Below are positions 37,186 to 47,700 of a DNA stretch of 64,000 bases, in pieces. Origin of the DNA: Gibbula magus (taxonomy: Eukaryota; Mollusca; Gastropoda; Trochida; Trochidae); the NCBI GenBank assembly GCA_936450465.1, contig OW388302.1:55618959-55682958 (forward strand). Reading direction: 5' to 3'. Positions within the stretch are counted from its first letter, which is position 1. Each line of letters starts with the position of its first letter. Under the pieces are notes generated by a model. It saw only the letters and a list, made by a program, of their open reading frames with translations, was not told the origin of the DNA and made no database searches. The position numbers and the translations under genes are program-made.

Positions 37186-38320
37186 ACTGTTAAACATGGA
37201 CATTCTTGAAAGTGCAGAAACAAGGTTGATCCTGTCAGTGCAACAAGAACATTTCAAGAATGAGTTCAAAGTGTTTCTGATGAAGGACTGGAAGCAGAAC
37301 TTTCAGTGAAGAAGTCAAGTACACTGTGCAAGTTGGTGTGTCAAGAATGGTGTACTTCGAATCGGTGGACGTTTAGAAAGGGCTGACATACCCTTTGAAA
37401 ATAAACACCAAATTATCCTGCCAAAAGATTCGCCTTTGTCGCGGCTTATAGTGGAAAAGGCGCACAAAGTGGTAGGACATATGGGTAAGACTACCATGCT
37501 TTCCCACATTAGACACAAGTACTGGATTCTCGGAGCAGTTAAATTATGCAAGAGTGTGATTGCCAAGTGTGTTTCCTGTAGAAAATATTAAGCAGCAATG
37601 TGCAACCAAAGGATGGCAGACTTGCCGCAGGAGCGACTTCTGTCTGATTCCCCCTATTCACTCATGTGGGAATGGATTACTTTGGTCCCTTTTATGTAAA
37701 GCGCGACAGATCTCAGGTGCAGCGCTACATGGTGTAATTTTCACCTGCCCAGCTATTCGTGTCATCTATTTAGAAGTGGCAAGTTCACTGGATACGGACA
37801 TTTGCATCAACGCCGTGCGCAGATTTATAGCTTTATAGATTTATACACGGACAACCAAGGTCAACCAACCAACCTTGTTGGATGTGCTAATGAGCTCAGG
37901 AAAAATCTGAAAGACTAGAATCAAGACGGGTTACACTCAACATTTATACAAAGTGGGATAATCTGGCGTTTTAATACTCCCACCGCATCTCATCAAGGTG
38001 GAGTATGGGAGCGCATGATCAGAACTGTTCGGAAAACCTTGTATTCAGTCATGAGTGATCAGTCTGTCAAGCTTGATGATGAAGGATTGAACACATTGAT
38101 GTGTGAAGAAGAGACAGTTGTGAATGACTCCTAACCATCTACTGTTACTGTGGTCAGGTAGCACCATGCCGCCAGGCAAATTTGATTGCTCTTGTTATCC
38201 GCAATTAGGTGGGCGGTGTGTAAGTGTCAAATGGTACTTTTTAATGTATTCTATGTGCGCTTCAAAAGCAAGCAACAATTTATTTAGTATATGGCAAGGG
38301 AGGTCACTCTAAGCTAAGCA
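37186..38320 (+). mobile_element. Broken BEL/Pao LTR retrotransposon: integrase region
   Basis: Frameshifted pieces read RIGGRLERADIPFENKH, IILPKDSPLSRLIVEKAH, GHMGKTTMLSHIRHKYWI and IAKCVSC: the H2C2 zinc-binding part of a BEL/Pao-type integrase (His-His-Cys-Cys visible). Then come THVGMDYFGPFYVKR (first catalytic Asp), a damaged YTDN box (second Asp), FNTPTASHQGGVWERMIR (Glu-containing third box) and a C-terminal LLLLWSGSTMPPGKF. At least three frame changes and several stops break it. No paired LTRs were found. This is a dead fragment in the core between the inverted arms. Confidence 0.82.
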
Positions 38321-38741
38321 TGTGTCAATTCGGACTCAAGCGTGCGAGTGCCTAAAACTTTGGTAATTATGCATTTTCTTGATTAACCAGCTCACTTTTC
38401 CAATATTATTTCATTCACTATACATCCATATTTCATTCACATAAGTTTTGTAAGCTGACATTGTTATATTTAGCATCTAAAATTATCAATTTATCTCGGC
38501 CACGTGGCACCTCGTGCCTCGTTAGGATGACCTTCACCTTGAAAGTACAATAAGTTTTTTCTATTGTTTCAGTCAATCAAATGTACGGCGAATTAAGGCA
38601 ATTGTACAACACATGTAAACAAGTCAAGAATAAAGTATCAAGATAAAGAAGAGGTTTGAGCTTATAATATCTAAAGCTAGAATATGCTCCCACCGCGACG
38701 ACCATATGTTTTTTCTTCATGTTTAAACCTATACCTATAAG
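38321..38741. other. Core sequence next to the right arm, with a duplicated scrap of ankyrin gene 2 3' flank
   Basis: No gene. At about 38,665-38,735 the stretch atatctaaagctagaatatg and cttcatgtttaaacct repeats the 3' end and 3' flank of ankyrin gene 2 (38,835-38,905) about 165 bases away, a small tandem duplication at the arm boundary. Confidence 0.65.
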
Positions 38742-38818
38742 ACCAGAGTAATAATGTTGATAGCGCCTTCATGCACTAATGAATGATAAAACTATTCATA
38801 TAAATATTAATCTTGAAT

Positions 38819-38824
38819 TTTATT
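38819..38824 (-). terminator. Poly(A) signal AATAAA of ankyrin gene 2
   Basis: On the minus strand gataaataaaattcaag lies 66 bases past the stop codon. The same place downstream of gene 1 reads gataaaaaatacaag, so gene 1 has lost the canonical hexamer. Confidence 0.6.
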
Positions 38825-38889
38825 TATCAAAGACAATATCTAAAGCTAGAAAATGCTCCGAACCTCGCCGGCCATGTTTTCTCTTCATG

Positions 38890-41800
38890 TTAAAACCTCA
38901 GCATATCAGCAACATCGTCGTATCCCTTTTCAACTGCCAATTTAAACGGAGTATTTCCATCTTTGTTTCTCCTGAAGTTATCCAATTCGTTCGTTTTGAT
39001 TAAGTACATTGCAAGTTCTCTATGTTCTTCCAGAATTGCTAAGTGAAGAGCGTTGTTTCCCAGCTTGTCCACAGCCTTCATGTTACAGTGCAGATCCATG
39101 AGATAATCCACCACTTCTAGGTGCCCATAGTATGCTGCTAGCAGTACGGATGTCCTGTCGTTCCAACCTTTTGTATCTGGATTCACATACTCGCCTTCAT
39201 AGAGATATTCCACCATGTCCATGTTTCCTCCACAGCAAGCAAGGTGGTAGATGTTGTCGTTGTAGTCATCATGGGCTTGCATATCACACCCAAGAGACTG
39301 GATAGTTTCGAATATTTCTGTATTACCATAGTAAGCTGCAGAGAGGATCGGGGTATACCCGTAATTTCCTCGCCTCTCAATGCTTACGTAGTATTTATGG
39401 AAGATATGCGCTACCATTCCGCCCTGTCCTGTGCGGATAGCTTCGTGTAGTATTGTGTCTCCGTTATCATCAGTTATATCAGCGTCACCTCCATAACTTA
39501 CAAGAAGATCCACAATATCAATGAGTCCTGAAATGGCTGCTTCCATCAAAGGAGTTCTGCCTTCTTCTCCTCTACTGTTGATGGACGGAAGACGCCCCAT
39601 GTGGACACGGTCCGGGGAGAGCTGCAGGATATGCTTGACCATGTTGGTCAGCCCGAAGGTACATGCCAAGTGTAAGGAGTTCCTCTTCATGTTGTCTACT
39701 GCTGACACATTAGCCTTTGAGTCAACTAATACATCGAAAACATCTGTGTTGTTATAGGATGCGGCAACAAGCAGAGCTGTTTGACCATCAGACGTTCTGC
39801 TGTTAATATCTTTGATGAAACCTTTCTTTAGAATATACTCATTTGTAGCTTTACTTTCCGATTGACAACCACAATGCAAAACATTTAATCCTGCGTCATC
39901 AACTGCACTTGTATTACATCCATTTTCCAACAGAACCTCCATAATCTGTATCGACCCTGCGGAGGCAGCCACAAGAAAAGGAGTGTCCCCAACATTGTTC
40001 CTTCTATCCACTGGTACACACCTCTTAGAGAGAACATACTCAACCATTGCAACACTGCGACTCTTACAAGCTACAGCCAGCATACTGCTACCCTCGGAAT
40101 CCACGATGGTTAAATCTGCACCATGGGTCACAAGCAGATAGACGAGATCAATGTAGCCACGCTTCACACTTGTCTCCAAGGATTGGTCTACATCATTTGA
40201 TATGCTCTCATGTTCTTCAATACTGTAATGTATCAGAATATATTCAGCAACATTGGTACCATGCGACGAACATGCATAAAACAAAATACCGTGACCATCG
40301 TTATCAACGGCACTAACATTGCCACCTGCCGCTAAAATGAGCTGAAAAATTGAATCATTTGAAGCACAGGAATAAAGCAAAGCTGTTCCGCCATGCTTGT
40401 CAGCGCTGTTGATATCATCATCCGCGTTGCTTAAGATGTACCTCACAATATCTATATTTTCTGTGTTTCGAACAGCAAGAATCAGCGAAGTCTGATTGTC
40501 GTTATTCTTCACAGATAGACTGGAACCTTCTCTGACCAACAACTCCAACATGTCTTTGTTTCCATCAGACGCGGCCCTCATCCCGACAGTGAAGCCATCT
40601 TCGTCTCGCTCTTCCAGATCCACTGTGTGTCTCTGTGCAGTCAGAATATACCTCACAAGGCAACTGTCTCCCTTCTCGTATGCATCGAGTAGAGTGCAGT
40701 TAGAGGTGACATTCTGACTCAGACCATCTATAAAATACAGCAATACTATGTGAACAGATAGGTTATTGAACACATATATAAGGAAATTTAATTAGGTAAA
40801 AGCCGTAATCAGTGGAAACCTACAGCTGCAAACATTTTAGGCTCACATCTGCAATAAATTGAAGCCTTCAGCCGCAAACACAGTATGCACACATCTGCAA
40901 TAAATGAAGCCTTCAACTGCAAACAATGTTGGCACACATCTGCAATAAATGGAAGCCTACGGCTTTTGCAATAAATGGCCCTTTGTCAATCTTTTAAAAG
41001 AAAATAACTATTTACATGAATATCAACAATAATTCAACTTTACTCTGTAAAATAGTCTATAAAATCTTCAACGTTTGTAAGGTAACTGCCGCTGATATTC
41101 ATTAATGATCACTTGTGAAAGAATGAAAAGAACTCATTCGGGGCCAAATATTATAAATTCTGTAACCATCTACTCCACTCGAGTTCTTGTGTGAACTCAC
41201 CTAGGGATCCTTCTACGCTGCATGTCTGTAACTACCTGCTAACCGCTAGTTATCCGGTGAACTCATATGGAGCCTCTAGTACGCAATCTATAACCACCTG
41301 CTCTCACCTAGTTCCGCTGTGAACTCGCTTTGGATTCGATTTACATAGTCTGTAACCACCTGCTCTCCCCTACTTCTGGTGTGAACTCAACTTGGATTCG
41401 ATTGACATAGTCTGTAACCACCTGCTACCTCCTAGTTCTTGTGTGAACTCAACTTGGATTCCCATTACGTAGTCGGTAACCACCTACTATCCTTTAATTC
41501 TGGTGTGAACTCACCTAGGGCTCTATTAAGCAGTCGGTAACCACCTGCTCTCCCCTAGTTCCGGTGTGTACTCACCTTGGGTTACCATGACGCAGTCTTT
41601 AACCACCTGCGCTCTCCGAGTTCAGGTGTGAACTCACCTTGGGTTCGAGTTACGTAGTCTTCAACCACCTGTTCTCCCCTACTTCTGATGTGAACTCACC
41701 TAGGGCTTCTATTACACAATCTGTAACTACCTGTTCTCCCCTACTTCTGATGTGAACTCACCTCGGGCCTCTATTACGCAATCTGTAACTACCTGCTCTC

Positions 41801-42434
41801 CCCTACTTCTGATGTGAACTCACCTCGGGCCTCTATTACGCAATCTGTAACCATTTGCTATCACCTAGTTCCGGTGTGAACTCACTTTGGATTCGATTTA
41901 CATAGTCTGTAACCACCTGCTCTCCCCTAGTTCTGGTGTGAACTCAACTTGGATTCGATTTACATAGTCTGTAACCACCTGCTCTCCCCTAGTTCTGGTG
42001 TGAACTCAACTTGGATTCCCATTTCGTAGTCGGTAAGCACCTACTATCCGTTAATGCTGGTGTGAACTCACCTGGGGCCTCTATTACGCAATCTGTTACC
42101 ACCGGCTCTCCCCAAGTTCTGGTGTGAACTCACCTTGGATTCCCACTGCGCAGTCTGTAACCACCTGCTCTCCCCTAGTTCTGGTGTGAACTCTCCTGGT
42201 TATAACTGTACACGTGGCTGACTCGGCACTTCCAACTCCCAGCACAATCGGATATGCGTTACTGGGAATACATCTAAGCCACTTCTCGTTGTAGGTTTCA
42301 GAACAGCAATCTCTCTGTTGACAGATCCATCTGCACATCTCTACACCGCACACTTGATCCACGTGGAAGGTGCAGCAGAACCTGACAACCAGGACGACGG
42401 TGTACCCATAGAGCAGGACGTCCAGGTGGAACAT
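38890..42434 (-). CDS. Cys-rich leader plus ankyrin-repeat protein, copy 2 (two exons, 712 aa)
   Basis: Exons are 42434-42134 and 40727-38890. The donor CCAAG/GTGAGT and acceptor TTTTATAG/AT join in the same phase as gene 1, and exon 1 is exactly 301 bases in both. The leader is MFHLDVLLYGYTVVLVV; the Cys cluster is conserved except that one Cys of gene 1 is Tyr here (PSNAY) and an extra CC appears (RFCCTF). The ankyrin part has the same alternating repeats and ends DVADMLRF. Differences from gene 1 are scattered over the whole length with no stop or frameshift, so both copies look functional. An unspliced upstream reading of exon 2 (MFNNLSVHIVLL) is possible, but I prefer the spliced model because the phase and both splice sites match gene 1. 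Confidence 0.85.
40800..40975 (-). repeat. Acceptor-side tandem repeat in the intron of ankyrin gene 2
   Basis: Three to four units of about 55-60 bases containing cacatctgcaataaat(g)gaagcctt; on the gene strand each has attgcagatgtg. Counterpart of 30,418-30,570. Confidence 0.8.
41160..42195 (-). repeat. 62-bp intronic minisatellite of ankyrin gene 2 (about 17 copies)
   Basis: Measured spacing of the acatagtctgtaacc landmark is 62 bases (41,343, 41,405, 41,467). On the gene strand most units carry AG/GTGAGTTCACA, a consensus splice donor. The first unit (up to 42,195) is coding: it forms the last 19 or so residues of exon 1 (VHTRTRGEQVVTDC and on). Confidence 0.93.
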
Positions 42435-43654
42435 TTTAAACACAGGGTGTGAACTGATTTTGGCTCACTTCACAAAACCAGGTGACAGAATTTCAACATA
42501 ACACACTAGTTACAAATCCTCAGTCTTAAATTTGATACAACATGACTAAAGAGTCGAGTGTTTCTTCTTCCCTATAGTTGCTGGTATCGCCTTGTCTGTT
42601 TTTCACTATGAAGTTGAACGATATCTTGACTCAGTCCTCTCAACGTTATCAAGGTATGAGTCAATGACTGTAGGGTCTCTGTATGATATATATTCTACAC
42701 GTGGATGATCCTGCTTTCTTGTCGTAGTTTATCGAATGATTTGTATCATTGTTGCTTGTCACACATCTTATCTTGTCAATCACTTTATGTCTTATAGTCA
42801 AATTGTTCTATCACATTTAAACTGGTATAAACAACATGGAACTTGTCAGGCAACAACTCCCTGAAAACCGTTTAAGTTTGAACAGTTGATGCCTGTGATC
42901 AGTAGATAATTTTTTTTGAATCGGGAAATGTGATTGCTTCAAATGGTAATTTGAATAAACAAGCTGTTTTATAGTTTCGTGCCATTCAGAATAATAATCA
43001 ATTTTGGATTGGTAGATGAAAAAAAAACCCTAAAAATTAGTTTTAATCATGAGGCTACAAGGTTTAATATTTACATTTCATGTAAGTATTGTATTTACTT
43101 CTTATGTTGAATGTCATTTCAGTGTTATCCATGTCGTGTTACATGACATAAATGATCTAGAGATGTTCTTATAACATTAATGAAAGCAGTATCCGTGGAA
43201 TGGCATTTTAACGTGTTACATTCATACCGGAATGTTTTATCTGTACGTCAATAATTAATGATAAGTAATGTAGTTCCTCTTGGATATCTACATGTGTCTC
43301 TACCTGATTGACCTTCAAATCAAATGAAAATACTCAAAAATCCCCATGATAAACTTGAAAATGTTATACGAACAAAATAAATCATGAAACTTTTCCCTCA
43401 TAGATAACAGAATAGGTTATTCAATGAAGTGGAATCGAACTCAGAATTAGTGTCATTTGAGAAATACGAAACTAGTTCAATTGTGTGTATAACACTCGCT
43501 CACGCTCGGGCAATAAAAAATTCACATTTTTTTCTAAAAAGTCATATAACACACTTCCTCGGGTAATAATCTCTATTAATTACCCATATTTTTTAAATAC
43601 CCGAGTTAAAATTTTTAATACGAACACATGTTCAAATACAATGTCTGTCTAGAA
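42435..43654. other. Intergenic part of the right arm, no gene seen
   Basis: Matches the left arm between 28,203 and 29,083 up to about 43,300. Beyond that lies AT-rich sequence with a small inverted repeat around cctcgggtaat / aaatacccgag (43,556-43,612). Confidence 0.5.
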
Positions 43655-44768
43655 ACTATTCTTCAAGTATTCAGTGGAGCGTACAGGTGTAGTGTCTGTA
43701 GAAATGTTTATTCAGTGGGGTGTACAAGTCTAGGGTCTGTAGAAGTATTTTTCAGTGGAGTATACAAGTCTAGGGTCTGTAGAAGTGTCAGCGGAGTGTA
43801 CAGGTCTAGGGTCTGTAGAAGTGTTTATTCAGTGGAGTGTACAAGTCTAGGGTCTGTAGAAGTATTTATTCAATGGAGTGTACAGGACTAGGGTCTGTAG
43901 AAGTGTTTATTCAGTGGAGTGTACAAGTCTAGGGTCTGTAGAAGTATATATTCAGTGGAGTATACAAGTCTAGGGTCTGTAGAAGTATTTATTCAATGGA
44001 GTGTACAATACTAGGGTCTGTAGAAGTGTTTATTCAGTGGAATGTACAAGTCTAGGGTCTTTAGCAGTGTTTAATTAGTGGATAATACAAGTCTAGGGTC
44101 TGTAGAAGTGTTTTTTCAGTGGAGTGTACAGGTCTAGGGTCTGTAGAAGTGTGTTTTCAGTGGAGTGTACAAGTCTAGGGTCTGTAGAAGTATTTATTCA
44201 ATGGAGTGTACAAGACTAGGGTCTGTAGAAGTGTTTATTCAGTGGAGTGTATACGTCTAGGGTCTGTAGAAGTGTTTATTCAGTGGAGTATACAAGTCTA
44301 GGGTCTGTAGAAGTGTTTATTCAGTGGAGTGTACAAGCCTAGGGTCTGTAGAAGTGTTTATTCAGTGGAGTGTACAAGACTAGGATCTGTAGATGTGTTT
44401 ATTCAGTGGATTATATAGGTCTAGGGTCTGTAGAAGTGTTTATTCAGTGGAGTGTACAGGTCTAAGGTCTGTTGAAGTGTTTATTCAGTGGAGTGTACAA
44501 GTCTAGGGTCTGTAGAAGTGTTTATTCAGTGGAGTGTACAAGTCTAGGGTCTGTAGAAGTGTTTATTCAGTGGAGTGTACAGGTCTAGGGTCTGTAGAAG
44601 TGTTTATTCAGTGGAGTGTACAAGACCAGGATCTGTAGATGTGTTTATTCAGTGGATTGTATAGGTCTAGGGTCTGTAGAAGTGTTTATTCAATGGAGGG
44701 TACAAGTCTAGGGTCTGTAGAAGTGTTTATTCAATGGAGTGTACAGGTCTAGGGTCTGTAGAAGTGCT
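43655..44768 (-). repeat. 41-bp minisatellite (about 27 copies) forming the 3' end and 3' flank of the LU/LDLa gene
   Basis: Unit agtggagtgtacaagtctag then ggtctgtagaagtgtttattc. On the gene strand each unit reads actgaataaacacttctaca and so carries AATAAA. The first unit overlaps the last codons and the TAG stop of the gene (44,749-44,751). The first AATAAA is about 20 bases past the stop. Confidence 0.95.
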
Positions 44769-47700
44769 TCTTCTCGTTACAGAAGGTACTCTCGTCCATG
44801 TTGTTTGGACAGTCGTTGATGCCGTCACACAGCTTGTCAGGGGAGATAACTCTAGTTGGTGGGCCGCTCTGACAGTCGAACTCTGCAAAATACAATTATA
44901 TAGATGTGATGTAAAACAATATGTCCTTGAAATATTAATGGTGGACGTTGTTCTGCCGCTCTCATAATGAAAGCAGATTACTAGTTGTTGTGGCAACCTG
45001 TGCTCGTACAATCAGGTGGTACAATTGCTTTCTTCTTATATCCAATTATTAGTTGTTAGCTTCTTTGATACCAACTTATCTTTGAAATTCTACCAGGATG
45101 GGCAAGAGCATTTATATATTTCAGTCAGGATAACCAATCAATATAAGGACTCTGTGATGTCCTTGAATAGCTTCATGATAACAGTGTGATGTCCTAGGAT
45201 AGTAATATGACAAGCATACTTTGTTTTTGAAAATAAACATGATAACGATTTTGATGTCCTGGGATATAAACACAAATAGCAAGTCACTCTCAGTTTAACA
45301 GCTGAAACTATTAGAATCGTGTCGTTTGCAAACTGTGTCGATACCAAAGTTCTAAGTGTCACTAGACACAAATATTACCTTTCATCGAATTGCAGAAATT
45401 GCCATGGCAACAGAATGTACTATTATTGGCACAATTCTGAAAATATAAAGCACTCATGTTGAAGAGACAGCTCACTCAGATAACGGTTTAGACAATTCAT
45501 TGCAGGTTCATCCTCTGCGAATTAAATCATTAAACTACATTATATAAACCATAATGATGAGAAAACGGTTGCCGTTGGTACAGATTATCATAATGATATA
45601 CGAATTCAGAAACGATTTTTTAATGTTTGGATTTCATGTTATTATTGTATTGTCCAAAATTATTTGAAAATTGGTAGCATTTACAACATATCATACTAAT
45701 CAAGAAACGTTTTTTTTTTCTTCCATTGGTATGATTTGAAAATTGTCCAACCTTTGTTAGAGATTTTACCAGTTTATGTTATCAATTCTTTAGTTGTAAC
45801 TCATACCAGTGAACTTCACAATATCGTTATCATGATCAAGCACGCAACAAAACAATTCTGATGTTTGATTCATCCAATTACTCAGAATATTGGTTCATAC
45901 TCACATCGTCGTTTAGGCAACCCATTTCATAAATAGGAAGTTGTGTAAACGGGCTTTTTGTCAGAGTCCAGGCACACGCCTATAAAACAAAAAACACAAA
46001 GAAATGATGACAGCTAATGGCTCGTTCATATTTCCTCATGAAATACGAATGTCAATCATATCAGAGTTAAAAGTGAAAGCAAGTATATAAAGTGCTATCG
46101 TATTATTTTCCCATTAGTTCCCCAGCAATCACATGCCACATACCGGAAGTCTGTGTACCTTGATGCAGCTATTACATGCCACCTGTAGATGATAAGTAGA
46201 GAATTACTCACCTGTAGACGATAGGTAGAGAACTACGCACCTGTCGGTGTGTGCACATGGTTACACGTTGACACGAGTCCGGGCTTCCGACTCCCATACA
46301 GTTAAAACACAGGTTCCCGTCCTTCAACGCTGAACAAGAATCAGTTAGGTAATATTACACACCTCAGGTACATGGATTAGTAAGGTACTTATACATCTCA
46401 GGAACATGGATCAGTAAGGTACTAATACACATCCCAGGAACATGGATCAGTAAGGTACTAATACACATCTCAGGAACATGGATCAGTAAGGTACTAATAC
46501 ACATCTCATGAACATGGATAAGTAATGTACTAATGCATCTCATGATCAAGGATCAGTATGGTACTTATACACTTCTCATGAACATGGATCAGTAAGATAC
46601 TAATACATCTCAGGAACATGGATCAGTAAGGTACTAATACGTCTCAGGAACATGGATCAGTAAGAGACCAATACACATCTTAGGAGCATGGATCAGTAAT
46701 GTACTAATACATCTCATGAACATGGATCAGTAGGGTACTAATACATGTCTCAGGAACCTGGATCAGTAAGATACTAATACATCTCAGGAACATGGATCAT
46801 TAAGGTACGGATACACGTCTCAGGAACATGTCAGTAGGGTACTAATACACGTCTCAGGAACATTGATCAGAAAGGTACTAATACACATCTCAGGAACATG
46901 GATCAGTATGGTACTAATACACATCACAGAAACATGGATCAGTAAGGGACTAATACACATCACAGGAACATGGATCAGTAGGGTACTAATACACGTCTCA
47001 GGAACATGATCAGTAAGGTACTAATACACGTCTCAGGAACATGTATCAGTAGGGTACTAATACACGTCTCAGGTACATGGATCAGTAAGGTACTAATAAA
47101 CATCACAGGAACATGGATCAGTAGGGTACTAATACACGTCTCAGGAACATGATCAGTAAAGTACTAATACACGTCTCAGGAACATGATCAGTAGGGTACT
47201 AATACACGTCTCAGGTACATGGATCAGTAAGGTACTTATACACATCACAGGAACATGGATCAGTAGGGTACTTATACACGTCTCAGGAACATGATTAGTA
47301 AAGTACTAATACACGTCTCAGGAACATGATCAGTAAAGTACTAATACACGTCTCAGGAACATGGACCAGTAAGGTACTAATAGACGTCTCAGGAACATGG
47401 ATCAGTAGGGTACTAATACACGTCTCAGGAACATGTATCAGTAGGGTACTAAAACATGTCTCAGGAACATTGATCATTAAGGTACTAATACACATCTCAG
47501 GAACATGGATCATTAAGGTACTAATACACGTCTCAGGTACATGGATCAGAAAGGGATTAATACACATCAAAGGAACAAGGATCAGTAAGGTAGTAATAAA
47601 GGTCTTAGGAACATGATCACTAAGGTACTAATACACGTCTCAGGAACATTGATCCGTAGTCTACTAATACACGTCTCAGGAACATCGATCAGTAAGGGAC

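Larger units (their letters stand above)
38742..44890 (-). repeat. Right arm of the large inverted duplication
   Basis: Reverse complement of about 28,075-32,654. It is longer than the left arm mainly because the 41-bp minisatellite at 43,655-44,768 is expanded here and absent there. It contains ankyrin gene 2 and the intact terminal exon of the LU/LDLa gene. Confidence 0.92.

Noticed and set aside
44734..45011. Open frames on either strand across the LDLa exon other than the spliced one
   Set aside because: They run through intron sequence and the 41-bp repeat. The LDLa signature is only in the spliced minus-strand frame.
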